Assembly (NCBI GenBank): GCA_009917445.1
Contig: QZEE01000001.1
Coordinates: 124,001-188,000, forward strand
Direction: 5' to 3'
DNA: 64,000 bases
Origin: a bacterium D16-76
Lineage (GTDB): Bacteria > Bacillota > Clostridia > Oscillospirales > Acutalibacteraceae
The translations under genes and the position numbers were made by a program. The notes beneath the pieces were generated by a model, which was not told where the DNA came from, did not search any database, and saw only the letters and a program-made list of their open reading frames with translations. Shown here piece after piece: positions 25,699-34,236 of the stretch (its first letter is position 1; the number at the start of each line of letters is the position of its first letter).

Positions 25699-25732
25699 CC
25701 ACCTAACCCGCCACAGAGCGGGCTTTAGGTGG
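25699..25732 (+). other. Hairpin between amidoligase and GGCT genes
   Basis: CCACCTAA (25699-25706) pairs with TTAGGTGG (25725-25732), with inner CCCGC/GCGGG. No U-run follows, so it more likely stabilises or processes the transcript than ends it. Confidence 0.45.
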
Positions 25733-25769
25733 TAGAAGGGCAAGCGCCCAGGAAAGGAAGGTACAGAAC

Positions 25770-26240
25770 ATGGCAAACGCAAAACGGTACTACATCGCCT
25801 ACGGTAGCAACCTAAACATTCCGCAGATGCGGATGCGCTGCCCAGGGGCGCGGGTCATCGGCACCTCGGTCATCCCCGACTACGAGCTGCTGTTCAAAGG
25901 GAGCAAGACCGGCTCCTACCTCACCATCGAGCCGAGGGCCGGGGCCAGCGTCCCGGTGGCGGCGTGGGAGGTCAGCGAGGCGGACGAGGCGGCGCTCGAC
26001 CGCTACGAGGGCTTTCCCGATTTCTACTACAAGGCCGAGATGATTCTGCCCATCAAAGGCATCCGCACCGGCAAGGTCCGCCGCCGCAAGGTGTTTGTCT
26101 ACATCATGCACGAGGAACGGAGCCTCGGCCTGCCCTCTGCCCATTATGTGGCGGTCTGCCGGGAAGGGTACGACGCCTTCGGCTTTGGCCAGCGGTATTT
26201 GACCGAGGCCATCCAGCGGAGCGTGGAGGGGTCGAAATGA
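25770..26240 (+). CDS. Gamma-glutamylcyclotransferase-like (AIG2/GGCT) protein
   Basis: This 156-residue protein has the GGCT fold. The glycine-rich YIAYGSNLN loop lies at 8-16, RCPGARVIG follows, and a catalytic-type Glu sits in DRYEGFPDFYY near residue 80. C-terminal VYIMHEERSLGLPSAHY follows. GGCT-like enzymes cyclise or cut gamma-glutamyl amides. Beside an amidoligase it would be expected to reverse or trim the linkage the ligase makes (a prediction from comparative genomics, not tested here). GGAAAGGAAGG precedes the ATG. The stop overlaps the next gene (ATGA). Confidence 0.9.
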   Translation: MANAKRYYIAYGSNLNIPQMRMRCPGARVIGTSVIPDYELLFKGSKTGSYLTIEPRAGASVPVAAWEVSEADEAALDRYEGFPDFYYKAEMILPIKGIRTGKVRRRKVFVYIMHEERSLGLPSAHYVAVCREGYDAFGFGQRYLTEAIQRSVEGSK

Positions 26241-26443
26241 AAGACAACATTTTTCGGATTTCGGTCTGCCCCAGGTGTGGGCAGACCTACACCGCGCCCC
26301 CGGCCACGGCCAGAGACGGCTCCGGCCCCATCTGCCCGGACTGCGGCACCAGGGAGGCTCTGGAGAGCATCGGGGTGGACACCGCCGAGCAGGACAAGAT
26401 CATCGACACCATCCACCGCTGCCAGCGAGGGCATAATCACTGA
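26237..26443 (+). CDS. Small zinc-ribbon protein
   Basis: This 68-residue protein has two CxxC knuckles (CPRCG at 11-15 and CPDCGTREAL at about 34-43), a rubredoxin-type zinc ribbon, and a C-terminal helix with two His residues. The start overlaps the GGCT stop by 4 nt, so it belongs to the amidoligase-GGCT transcript and may be an adaptor. Function unknown. Confidence 0.75.
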   Translation: MKDNIFRISVCPRCGQTYTAPPATARDGSGPICPDCGTREALESIGVDTAEQDKIIDTIHRCQRGHNH

Positions 26444-26504
26444 CCCACACCCCCAAGGGGGACGGCCCGGAAGGGCCTGTTCCTCGTTATACGGCGCTAT
26501 AATA

Positions 26505-26591
26505 TACACAGTTCCGGCCCCGGATATTTGTGTAGGTTATGCTCCGAATTATCTTGCTTTTATCTCCGTTTAGAGCGAATATGGGTACACC
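26505..26591 (+). promoter_or_regulatory. Shared promoter element, copy 3
   Basis: TACACA and TGTGTA (26505-26534) flank CCGGCCCC. TTGCTT with a 17-bp spacer (ATCTCCGTTTAGAGC core) and GAATAT follows at the same spacing as copies 1 and 2. It lies 39 nt before the 26631 gene. Confidence 0.7.
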
Positions 26592-26630
26592 GAAAGAGAA
26601 AACCACACTTTGAAAACGGAGGAAAACACC

Positions 26631-26933
26631 ATGAAAACCAAGATGAACAGCAAGACCGCAGCCAAGGCCGACACCTACCGGCTCCAGAGGGCCACCACCC
26701 CGGAGGACCTCGAAATGAAGATGATGCATGGCGGCGGGGCCATCCTCACCTTTGGCGACCGCATCCTGGTCGCGGGCTACTACTACAACCCCAACGGGCG
26801 GTGCTACTACGGGGCCACCTACCGCTTCACCACCGCCGACCACACCTGCGAGGGCCGGGTGGAGCTGGTCAGCATCTCCGAGGACACCTTCGAGGACAAC
26901 GGCCACGCCATTGCCTGGGCGATGGCAAACTGA
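26631..26933 (+). CDS. Hypothetical protein of the accessory block
   Basis: This 100-residue protein is of no family I recognise. It has a basic N-terminus (MKTKMNSKTAAKADTYRL) and a compact strand-rich core (ILTFGDRILVAGYYY, CYYGATYRFTT). The ATG at 26631 follows GGAGG; a TTG seven codons earlier overlaps that ribosome site and was rejected. It has its own copy of the shared promoter, which suggests it is co-regulated with the amidoligase and the recombinases. Confidence 0.7.
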   Translation: MKTKMNSKTAAKADTYRLQRATTPEDLEMKMMHGGGAILTFGDRILVAGYYYNPNGRCYYGATYRFTTADHTCEGRVELVSISEDTFEDNGHAIAWAMAN

Positions 26934-26947
26934 GGGGGGTGCCGGAC

Positions 26948-27175
26948 ATGACGAGGCAGAAAAAGGAGATCGTCAAGAAGATTGACGAGATGGAGCGGTG
27001 GATCGCAGTTGACGAGGAGCTTGGCTGCGGATTCGCGCCAGCCGGGGCCTACGATGAGATGAACAAGGAAATCTACCGGCTCCAAGAGGAACTGGCCCGG
27101 CTCCAGCACTACGCCAACGTGGAGGATATGCTCTACGACACGCGGGGCTGCGAGAATAGCGGATGCCCCTGGTAA
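26948..27175 (+). CDS. Small coiled-coil protein, hypothetical
   Basis: This 75-residue protein is mostly helical, with heptad-like segments (QKKEIVKKIDEMERWI, MNKEIYRLQEELARLQHY) and two Cys near the C-terminus. GAGGGGGG precedes the ATG, and it follows the 26631 gene by 14 nt. No family was recognised. It is the last gene before terS. Confidence 0.6.
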   Translation: MTRQKKEIVKKIDEMERWIAVDEELGCGFAPAGAYDEMNKEIYRLQEELARLQHYANVEDMLYDTRGCENSGCPW

Positions 27176-27290
27176 ACTGAGCCAAACCAAATACACCACA
27201 GCACCAGCCCTCCGGGGCTGCTGCTCGTTACTGGCTTGCCGCTGGGCAGGTCATTTTTTATACACTTTTTTCAGAGAGGAGGCGGTTCCG

Positions 27291-27764
27291 ATGGCGACAC
27301 GAGGCCGCAAACCCAAGCCCACCGCAATGAAAGAACTGGAAGGCAACCCCGGCAAGCGTCCGCTGAACGCCAATGAGCCGAGGCCGGAGCGCAAGGCCCC
27401 ACGCTGCCCCGCTTGGCTGGATACCGAGGCCAAGAGGGAGTGGCGGCGTATGGGGAAGGTGCTGGAGCAGATGGGCATCCTCACCGAACTGGACATGGCG
27501 GCGTTCGCTGGCTACTGCCAAGCCTACGCCCGGTGGAAGGAGGCCGAGGAGTTCATCACCCAGCACGGCTCCATGATCCGCACCCCCAACGGCTACCTCC
27601 AGCAAGTGCCGCAGGTGTCCATCGCCCAGACCAACATGAAAATCATGCTCCGTTTCTGTGAGCAGTTCGGCCTGACCCCCTCCGCCCGGAGCCGGATCAT
27701 CGCCGGGGACGGCTCGGTGGAGCCTGCGGATGAGATGGAGAAACTGCTGGGAGGTGGCTCCTGA
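27291..27764 (+). CDS. terS: Terminase small subunit, P27 family
   Basis: This 157-residue protein recognises phage DNA for packaging. The start RGRKPKPTAMKELEGNPGKR and the LTELDMAAFAGYCQAYARW helix are typical of the P27 (HK97-like) family. The C-terminus contains VSIAQTNMKIMLRFCEQFGL. AGAGGAGG precedes the ATG and the stop overlaps terL by 1 nt (TGATG). It would bind the packaging site, which has not been identified here. Confidence 0.94.
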   Translation: MATRGRKPKPTAMKELEGNPGKRPLNANEPRPERKAPRCPAWLDTEAKREWRRMGKVLEQMGILTELDMAAFAGYCQAYARWKEAEEFITQHGSMIRTPNGYLQQVPQVSIAQTNMKIMLRFCEQFGLTPSARSRIIAGDGSVEPADEMEKLLGGGS

Positions 27765-29353
27765 TGGCCTACGAATACACCCCGTCCAAGTTCATGCTCC
27801 CCGGCTCCCACTACGACAAGAACAAGGCCGACCGGGCCGTCACCTTTATCCAGAACCTCTGCCATACCAAGGGCAAATGGGCCGGGACCCCGTTCACATT
27901 GCTCCCTTGGCAGGAGCAGATCGTGAGGGACATCTTCGGCATCGTGAAGGAGAACGGCAAGCGGCAGTTCCTCACCGCCTATGTGGAGATACCCAAGAAA
28001 CAGGGCAAGTCGGAGCTGGCCGCTGCCGTGGCTCTGTATCTGCTCTACGCTGACAACGAGCAGTCGGCGGAGGTCTACGGCGCGGCCTGTGACCGCAACC
28101 AGGCATCCATCGTGTTCGATGTGGCAAAGCAGATGGTGCAGATGTCCCCGGCCCTCATGCGCCGCTCCAAGATCACCGCCGCCCAGAAACGCATCGTGAA
28201 CTACAGCAACAACGGCTACTACCAGGTGCTTTCGGCGGAGACAGGCACCAAGCATGGCCTCAACGTGTCCGGGCTGGTCTTTGACGAGATACACGCCCAG
28301 CCCAATCGACAGCTCTACGATGTCCTCACCAAAGGCTCCGGCGACGCTCGTGAACAGCCGCTGTTCTTCATCATCACCACCGCTGGCACCAACAAGAACA
28401 GCATCTGCTACGAACTGCACACCAAGGCCCTCGACCTGCTGGATGGCAGGAAAAACGACCCCTCATTTTACCCAGTGGTGTATGGCCTGGGCATAGAGGA
28501 CGATTGGACGGACGAGGTCAACTGGTACAAGGCCAACCCCTCCCTGGGCCATACGATCTCCATAGACCGGGTGCGGGAGGCTTATCAGAACGCCCTGGAC
28601 AACCCCGCCGAGGAGAACGTGTTCAAGCAGCTCCGCTTGAATATCTGGACATCTGCCACGGTGTGCTGGATACCAGAACACATCTACGACCGGGGGAACC
28701 GCCCCATTGACCTGGACGATCTGTACGGTCGGGAGTGCTTTGGGGGCCTTGACCTCTCCAGCACCTCGGACATCACCGCCCTCTCCCTGGTGTTCCCTCC
28801 CCGCTCGGAGGAGGAGTCCTACATCGTTCTGCCCTTCTTCTGGCTCCCAGAGGAAACGCTGGAACTTCGCTGCCGCCGCGACCACGTCCTCTACGATGTG
28901 TGGAAAAGGCAGGGCTTCATCAACACCACGGAGGGGAACGTGGTTCACTATGGTTTTATCGAAAAGTTCATTGAGGATTTGGGGGAGCGGTACAACATCC
29001 GGGAGATCGCCTTCGACCGCTGGAATGCCACCCAGATGGTGCAGAACTTGGAGGACATGGGCTTTACCGTGGTGCCCTTCGGTCAGGGCTACAAGGATAT
29101 GTCCCCGCCCTCCAAGGAGCTATACAAGCTGTTGATGGAGGGCCGCATCAACCACGGCGGCAACCCGGTCTTGAAATGGATGGCCCAGAATGTGGTCATG
29201 CACCAGGACCCAGCCGGGAACATCAAGCCGGACAAGGACAAATCTACAGAAAAAATAGATGGCATCGTGGCAACGATCATGGCCCTCGACCGGGCCATCC
29301 GCTGTCAGGATGCCACCTCTGTTTATGATACTAGGGGCCTGCTATTTATTTGA
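27764..29353 (+). CDS. terL: Terminase large subunit
   Basis: This 529-residue packaging motor has an ATPase domain with Walker A KKQGKS (78-83) and Walker B LVFDEIHAQ (about 170-178). The C-terminal RNase-H-like nuclease has GGLDLSSTSD (catalytic Asp, near 330) and a late DKSTEKIDG Asp. It is similar in order and length to HK97-type large terminases. It is co-translated with terS. The usual next gene, portal, is displaced by a minus-strand cassette (29410-30580). Confidence 0.95.
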   Translation: MAYEYTPSKFMLPGSHYDKNKADRAVTFIQNLCHTKGKWAGTPFTLLPWQEQIVRDIFGIVKENGKRQFLTAYVEIPKKQGKSELAAAVALYLLYADNEQSAEVYGAACDRNQASIVFDVAKQMVQMSPALMRRSKITAAQKRIVNYSNNGYYQVLSAETGTKHGLNVSGLVFDEIHAQPNRQLYDVLTKGSGDAREQPLFFIITTAGTNKNSICYELHTKALDLLDGRKNDPSFYPVVYGLGIEDDWTDEVNWYKANPSLGHTISIDRVREAYQNALDNPAEENVFKQLRLNIWTSATVCWIPEHIYDRGNRPIDLDDLYGRECFGGLDLSSTSDITALSLVFPPRSEEESYIVLPFFWLPEETLELRCRRDHVLYDVWKRQGFINTTEGNVVHYGFIEKFIEDLGERYNIREIAFDRWNATQMVQNLEDMGFTVVPFGQGYKDMSPPSKELYKLLMEGRINHGGNPVLKWMAQNVVMHQDPAGNIKPDKDKSTEKIDGIVATIMALDRAIRCQDATSVYDTRGLLFI

Positions 29354-29374
29354 CCGTTGCTACTGCTTTCCTAA

Positions 29375-29399
29375 CTTTGGTATAGCAATAACACCAAGG
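29375..29399 (+). terminator. Weak hairpin between terL and the inserted cassette
   Basis: CTTTGGT (29375-29381) pairs with ACCAAGG (29393-29399). A loose AT-rich TATTTTATTTTTT stretch follows. It may act in either direction between convergent genes. Confidence 0.3.
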
Positions 29400-29409
29400 C
29401 AGGGATATT

Positions 29410-29604
29410 TTATTTTTTAGGAAAGTTTTTTCCACCTACAACCAATAAGCCAATCGATAGAATTGTACCGCCGACAGCTTTTGCGCCTTTTTTTACATTC
29501 TCAATTTGTACATTCCGGCAGGCTTCGCAATATCGGTGCTTATACCCTATAGGCAACACTTTTTGACAATTTTTATTCTTGCAAGTCTTTTGCTCTAAGT
29601 TCAT
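29410..29604 (-). CDS. Small zinc-ribbon and membrane protein (cassette gene 2)
   Basis: This 64-residue protein has four cysteines at its N-terminus (CKNKNC and CEACR, about positions 8-29) that form a zinc ribbon. A hydrophobic segment follows (GGTILSIGLLVVGG, about 43-57) that could cross the membrane, then a lysine-rich end. AGGAGGGG precedes the ATG at 29604. It overlaps the upstream cassette gene by 32 nt and lies on the strand opposite to the phage structural genes, in AT-rich DNA. Unknown function; probably an effector or partner of the 335-residue protein. Confidence 0.7.
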   Translation of the reverse strand: MNLEQKTCKNKNCQKVLPIGYKHRYCEACRNVQIENVKKGAKAVGGTILSIGLLVVGGKNFPKK

Positions 29605-30580
29605 CTTTTTCCCCTCCTGACAGCATCAATGTACTTGCGCAAGGCAAAGCACTAATTTTTCTTTTTATGTCCGGTAAAGTTTTCGACCAGTAATTTTCTG
29701 GCGATGGATCAATCGAATCTAATCTTTCGACAAAACCATCAGAGTCAAGATATGTTGTCTGAATATATGATGCGTAATAGTCAAGGCTCTGATGTGCAGC
29801 ATCGCTTTCTCCCATCCCTTGATATGCCATTGCCTCTACAAGAGAAACCATGTTGATGGCACTCAAACCATCTCGTATCTCGTTTATCCGAGCACTAATT
29901 TTTTCCGGTTTTGCACCAGAAAATATTTTTCCCCAAAGCGATTCGGGTTGTTCCCTAATAAATGCAACATTACCCTTCTGGCTTAGCATTAAAAGATTTC
30001 TACTATCTTCTGCATCTGAGGCAATTCGCAATAACATCATTGTCCGCAACTCCGGGTTTTTAATCGTCAGTGCTTGTAGTAGTTTTTGCTGACAACTATA
30101 TGCAGTTGCCAGTCTATCGTCTTCTTGCCCTTGACGGACTTCCTCTATTGCGACTTGTACTTTTTGAATTTCCTCAGCTATTTGGGCCATTTGCATCTGA
30201 GTAGCGAAACTTGTTGCTGCCTGAGACAGCGCAGGAGTTAAATCAACATTTTGTAGCGAAATTGTTGAAACAATTTTTTTGGTGTTTGGGTCCACGAGGT
30301 TCGCCATCAGGGAACCATCTTTTTTTGTCATTAGCTTGAGTGCGCCACTTGCTATTTTGGCTTCTTGTTCTTCGGTAAGCACCGCTTGGAGCGCCTGTGT
30401 TGGAATGTTTGCTTTTACCAGATTAACAAACGAAGGGGCAGAGTACATCATTTGCTCCAATCTGGAAAGAGCTTCTTTTGCCCCGTTTAATAGTGGTTTT
30501 GCAATATCAGGTACAGTTGAGAAATGATCCATAATTTCGGAGCTAAACTCAGTGCTGAGGCTTTTATTGTCAGTAGGCAT
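29573..30580 (-). CDS. Unknown helical protein (cassette gene 1)
   Basis: This 335-residue protein has no family I can name. The N-terminal third is helical (EIMDHFSTVPDIAKPLLNG). A central coiled coil runs through about 140-185 (AQIAEEIQKVQVAIEEVRQG), then LRTMMLLRIASDAEDSRNLL and a C-terminal TPR-like part. The ATG at 30580 is chosen because GGGGAGG lies 7 nt upstream; an in-frame ATG 23 codons earlier (30649) has no ribosome site. It is AT-rich, on the minus strand and placed between terL and portal, where phages do not normally carry genes. This is a moron cassette, perhaps for defence or superinfection exclusion. Confidence 0.75.
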   Translation of the reverse strand: MPTDNKSLSTEFSSEIMDHFSTVPDIAKPLLNGAKEALSRLEQMMYSAPSFVNLVKANIPTQALQAVLTEEQEAKIASGALKLMTKKDGSLMANLVDPNTKKIVSTISLQNVDLTPALSQAATSFATQMQMAQIAEEIQKVQVAIEEVRQGQEDDRLATAYSCQQKLLQALTIKNPELRTMMLLRIASDAEDSRNLLMLSQKGNVAFIREQPESLWGKIFSGAKPEKISARINEIRDGLSAINMVSLVEAMAYQGMGESDAAHQSLDYYASYIQTTYLDSDGFVERLDSIDPSPENYWSKTLPDIKRKISALPCASTLMLSGGEKDELRAKDLQE

Positions 30581-30616
30581 CTGCAAACCTCCCCACACAA
30601 AAGATAGGAAAAGAAT

Positions 30617-30646
30617 ATCATAGGTAGCCATATTTTTCAAGAGCAA
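30617..30646 (-). promoter_or_regulatory. Promoter of the minus-strand cassette
   Basis: On the minus strand there is TTGCTC, an 18-bp spacer and TATGAT, 37 nt before the cassette's first start codon. Its own promoter means it can be expressed in the lysogen independently of late genes. Confidence 0.6.
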
Positions 30647-30690
30647 CATCGTGCTATTACCCTCATTTTTGATGAAGGAGTGTGATTTAT

Positions 30691-32034
30691 ATGGGCTTTT
30701 TCAGCAGTCTGTTCCGTTCTCGGGACGCTCCCCAGAACAGCACAGCCGGGAGCGCCTACACCTTTTTCTTCGGCGGCTCCACCTCCGGCAAGGCCGTCAC
30801 CGAGCGGAGCGCCATGCAAATGACAGCGGTGTATTCCTGTGTCCGCATCTTGGCGGAGGCCGTGGCTGGCCTGCCGCTGAACCTCTACCGCTACACCGAG
30901 GACGGCGGCAAGGAGAAAGCCATCGACCACCCGCTGTATCTGCTGCTCCATGACGAGCCAAACCCGGAAATGAGTTCCTTTGTGTTCCGGGAAACGCTCA
31001 TGACCCATCTGCTCCTCTGGGGCAACGCCTACGCCCAGATCATCCGCAACGGCAAAGGCGAGGTCATCGCCCTCTATCCTCTCATGCCCAACAAAATGTC
31101 GGTGGACCGGGACAGCCAGGGCCAGCTTTACTACACCTACCAGCGGGGGACGGACGAGGCCATCCGGGATAAGAACCAGACCGCTATCCTCCGGCCCTCG
31201 GATGTGCTGCACATCCCCGGTCTGGGCTTTGACGGCTTGGTGGGCTACAGTCCCATCGCTATGGCGAAGAACGCCATCGGCATGGCTATCGCCTGCGAGG
31301 AATACGGTGCGAAGTTCTTCGCCAACGGCGCGGCTCCGGGAGGTGTGCTGGAACACCCCGGCACCATCAAAGACCCCCAGCGGGTGCGGGAAAGCTGGCA
31401 GTCCACCTTCGGCGGCAGCGGCAACGCCAACAAGATCGCCGTTCTGGAGGAGGGCATGAAATACACGCCCATCGGCATTTCGCCGGAGCAGGCGCAGTTC
31501 CTCGAAACGAGGAAATTCCAAATCAATGAGATCGCTCGGATTTTCCGGGTGCCGCCCCACATGGTGGGCGACCTGGAAAAGTCGAGCCTTTCTAATATTG
31601 AGCAGCAGTCCCTTGAGTTCGTGAAATACACGCTGGAGCCTTGGGTGACCCGATGGGAGCAGACCATCCAACGCTCCCTGTTATCCACAGGCGAGAAATC
31701 CCGTTACTTTGTGAAGTTCAACTTGGAGGGGCTGCTCCGAGGCGACTACCAGAGCCGGATGAACGGCTACGCCACCGCCCGTCAGAACGGCTGGATGTCC
31801 GCCAACGACATCCGGGAACTGGAGAACCTCGACCGCATCCCCGCCGAGGAGGGCGGCGACCTGTACCTCATCAACGGCAATATGCTCCCGCTGCACCAGG
31901 CCGGGGCTTTTGCAGATAAAACCACGACAGGAGAGGAGGATTCCGATGAAAAAATTCTGGAACTGGAAAGTGAAGGCGGCGACGGAGACGGCCCCGGAGG
32001 AACGGACGCTGTTCCTCAACGGCACCATCGCTGA
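30691..32034 (+). CDS. Portal protein, HK97 family
   Basis: This 447-residue portal subunit forms the dodecameric DNA entry ring of the capsid. Its recognisable HK97-family segments are AYTFFFGGSTSGKAV, SAMQMTAVYSCVRILAE, WGNAYAQIIRNG and RVPPHMVGDLEKSSLSNIE. The ATG at 30691 follows GAAGGAG; an in-frame start three codons earlier is less well placed. It overlaps the head protease gene by 89 nt. Confidence 0.95.
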   Translation: MGFFSSLFRSRDAPQNSTAGSAYTFFFGGSTSGKAVTERSAMQMTAVYSCVRILAEAVAGLPLNLYRYTEDGGKEKAIDHPLYLLLHDEPNPEMSSFVFRETLMTHLLLWGNAYAQIIRNGKGEVIALYPLMPNKMSVDRDSQGQLYYTYQRGTDEAIRDKNQTAILRPSDVLHIPGLGFDGLVGYSPIAMAKNAIGMAIACEEYGAKFFANGAAPGGVLEHPGTIKDPQRVRESWQSTFGGSGNANKIAVLEEGMKYTPIGISPEQAQFLETRKFQINEIARIFRVPPHMVGDLEKSSLSNIEQQSLEFVKYTLEPWVTRWEQTIQRSLLSTGEKSRYFVKFNLEGLLRGDYQSRMNGYATARQNGWMSANDIRELENLDRIPAEEGGDLYLINGNMLPLHQAGAFADKTTTGEEDSDEKILELESEGGDGDGPGGTDAVPQRHHR

Positions 32035-32668
32035 GGATAGCTGGTATGACGATGATGTGACCCCGGCGCTGTTCAAGGACGAGCTGATGTCCGGCAGCGG
32101 CAGCATCACCGTCTGGATCAACAGCCCTGGCGGTGACTGTGTGGCTGCGGCGCAAATCTACAATATGCTCATGGACTACACCCACGATGTGACCGTGAAG
32201 ATTGACGGCATCGCCGCCAGCGCCGCCTCGGTCATCGCCATGGCTGGCACCAAGGTGCTGATGTCCCCAGTGTCCACCATGATGATCCACAACCCCGCCA
32301 CCATCGCCTGGGGCGATGCCAGCGAGATGGAAAAGGCCATCGCCATGCTGGAGACTGTGAAGGACTCCATCATCAACGCCTACGAGATCAAGTCCGGCCT
32401 GTCCCGCGCCAAGCTGTCCCACCTCATGGACGCGGAGACTTGGATGGACGCAAACAAAGCGGTGGAGCTGGGCTTTGCGGACGGCATCCTGTCCCGCTCC
32501 CAGACCGGGGACGAGGCCCCGCCCGCTGGCTCGGCCCTGTTCTCCCAGACGGCGGTGGTCAATTCCCTCATGGGGAAGATCGCCCAGAAATGCAAAATTG
32601 AACATCCCAACCCCGTAGGCCGTTCCATCGACACGCTGATGGAGCGGCTTGAACTTTTGAAATTTTAA
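31946..32668 (+). CDS. ClpP-like head maturation protease
   Basis: This 240-residue serine protease cleaves the scaffold or N-terminal delta domain of the capsid protein during prohead maturation. The ClpP fold motifs are WINSPGGD, DGIAASAASVIAMAG (catalytic Ser) and TMMIHNPAT (catalytic His). The ATG at 31946 has GGAGAGGAGG upstream; the longer frame from 31910 lies deep in portal and was not used. It precedes the capsid gene by 13 nt, as in HK97-type phages. Confidence 0.94.
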   Translation: MKKFWNWKVKAATETAPEERTLFLNGTIAEDSWYDDDVTPALFKDELMSGSGSITVWINSPGGDCVAAAQIYNMLMDYTHDVTVKIDGIAASAASVIAMAGTKVLMSPVSTMMIHNPATIAWGDASEMEKAIAMLETVKDSIINAYEIKSGLSRAKLSHLMDAETWMDANKAVELGFADGILSRSQTGDEAPPAGSALFSQTAVVNSLMGKIAQKCKIEHPNPVGRSIDTLMERLELLKF

Positions 32669-32681
32669 GGAGGATCACATT

Positions 32682-33902
32682 ATGACGATTCTGGAACTGC
32701 GCGAGAAGCGGGCCAAGGCATGGGAGGCTGCAAAGACTTTCCTGGACAGCCGCCGCAACGAGAAGGGCATCTTGTCCGCCGAGGACGATGCCACCTACAC
32801 CAAGATGGAGCAGGAGATCACCGACCTGGGCAGGGAGATCGCCCGTCAGGAGCGGCAGGAGGCTCTGGAGGCCGAGCTGAACCGTCCCACCGCCACGCCC
32901 CTCACTGGCAAGCCCCTGGGCGGCAGCGGGGAGGAAAAAACTGGCCGCGCTGCGGACGAGTACCGCTCCAGCTTCTGGAACCTGATGCGCTCCAAAAACC
33001 CCATGCCCCAGGTGGTGGACGCTCTGCGCATCGGCGCGGACACTGAGGGCGGCTACCTGGTGCCAGACGAGTACGAGCGCACTCTGGTGGAGGCTCTGGA
33101 GGAGGAGAACATCTTCCGTGGGCTGGCCCACATCATCCGTACCGCCAGCGGTGAGCGCAAGATTCCCGTGGTGGCCACCAAGGGGACGGCCTCCTGGATC
33201 GAGGAGGGCGGGGCCTTCCCGGAGAGCGATGACACCTTCGGTCAGGTGACCATCGGGGCCTACAAGCTGGGCACCATGATCAAGGTGTCCGAGGAGCTGC
33301 TGAACGACAGCGTGTTCGATCTGGAGAGCTATATCGCCAGGGAGTTCGCCCGGCGCATCGGCACCAAGGAGGAGGAAGCCTTCTTCACCGGGGACGGCAC
33401 CGGCAAGCCTCTGGGTGTGCTGGCGGACAAAGGCGGTGCCGAGGTCGGTGTGACCGCCGCCTCCGCCACCGGCATCACCGCTGACGAGCTGCTGGACCTC
33501 TACTTCAGCCTGCTCTCCCCCTACCGCAAGAAGGCCACATGGGTGGTGAACGATTCCACCATCAAGGCCATCCGCAAGCTGAAGGACAACAACGGCCAGT
33601 ACCTCTGGCAGCCCGGTCTTATCGCCAACGCCCCGGACACCATCCTGGGCCGTCCCGTTAAGACCTCCGCATTCATGCCCTCCATCGCTGCTGGGGCCAA
33701 GTCCATCATCTTCGGCGACTTCAAGTATTACTGGATCGCCGACCGCCAGGGCCGTATCTTTAAGCGGCTGAATGAGCTGTATGCTACCACCGGGCAGGTG
33801 GGCTTCCTCGCCTCCCAGCGCGTGGACGGTAAGCTGATTCTGCCGGAGGCGCTGAAGGTGCTGAAGCAGAAGGCTGGCTCCGGCTCTGGCTCCAGCACCT
33901 GA
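32682..33902 (+). CDS. Major capsid protein, HK97 family
   Basis: This 406-residue capsid protein has an N-terminal coiled-coil delta domain (about 1-105) that is removed by the neighbouring protease. The HK97 fold follows: GGYLVPDEYERTLVEALEEEN, TASWIEEGGAFPESD and KLGTMIKVSEELLNDS. Near the end is the basic YYWIADRQGRIFKRLNEL strand. AAGGAGG precedes the ATG. A strong hairpin directly follows the gene and may lower expression of the downstream genes. Confidence 0.96.
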   Translation: MTILELREKRAKAWEAAKTFLDSRRNEKGILSAEDDATYTKMEQEITDLGREIARQERQEALEAELNRPTATPLTGKPLGGSGEEKTGRAADEYRSSFWNLMRSKNPMPQVVDALRIGADTEGGYLVPDEYERTLVEALEEENIFRGLAHIIRTASGERKIPVVATKGTASWIEEGGAFPESDDTFGQVTIGAYKLGTMIKVSEELLNDSVFDLESYIAREFARRIGTKEEEAFFTGDGTGKPLGVLADKGGAEVGVTAASATGITADELLDLYFSLLSPYRKKATWVVNDSTIKAIRKLKDNNGQYLWQPGLIANAPDTILGRPVKTSAFMPSIAAGAKSIIFGDFKYYWIADRQGRIFKRLNELYATTGQVGFLASQRVDGKLILPEALKVLKQKAGSGSGSST

Positions 33903-33917
33903 TGACTCCAAAACCCA

Positions 33918-33948
33918 GAGGCCCCGGTAAACACACCACCGGGGCCTC
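33918..33948 (+). terminator. Hairpin after the capsid gene
   Basis: A perfect 11-bp stem GAGGCCCCGGT/ACCGGGGCCTC is followed by GCCATTTTA. It is probably a partial terminator or mRNA 3' stabiliser, giving high capsid message relative to connectors. Confidence 0.6.
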
Positions 33949-33972
33949 GCCATTTTACGAAGAGGCGATAGG

Positions 33973-34236
33973 ATGATCGTCACACTGAACGAGGCCAAGA
34001 AATATCTCCGGGTGGACCATGACGATGATGATTCCATCATTCGGAGGCTGATTCACACCGCCGAGAGCCTCTGCGAAGGGACGCTGCGGAAGGCTGTGGA
34101 GCCGCTCCCCATCAACAAAGTGGCGGTGCTGTTCGCTGTGGCCTACCTTTACGAACACAGGGAGAACGCCGACATGAATGAGCTGACCCGGATGCTTCGC
34201 TACATCCTCGCCACCGAGCGGGAGGTGGCGTTCTGA
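33973..34236 (+). CDS. Head-tail connector protein (gp6-like)
   Basis: This 87-residue all-helical protein has the Phage_connect_1/gp6 pattern: VTLNEAKKYLRVDHDDDDSIIRRLIHTAES and a second half AVLFAVAYLYEHRENADMNELT. It would form the adaptor ring below the portal. The stop overlaps the next start by 1 nt (TGATG). Confidence 0.9.
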   Translation: MIVTLNEAKKYLRVDHDDDDSIIRRLIHTAESLCEGTLRKAVEPLPINKVAVLFAVAYLYEHRENADMNELTRMLRYILATEREVAF

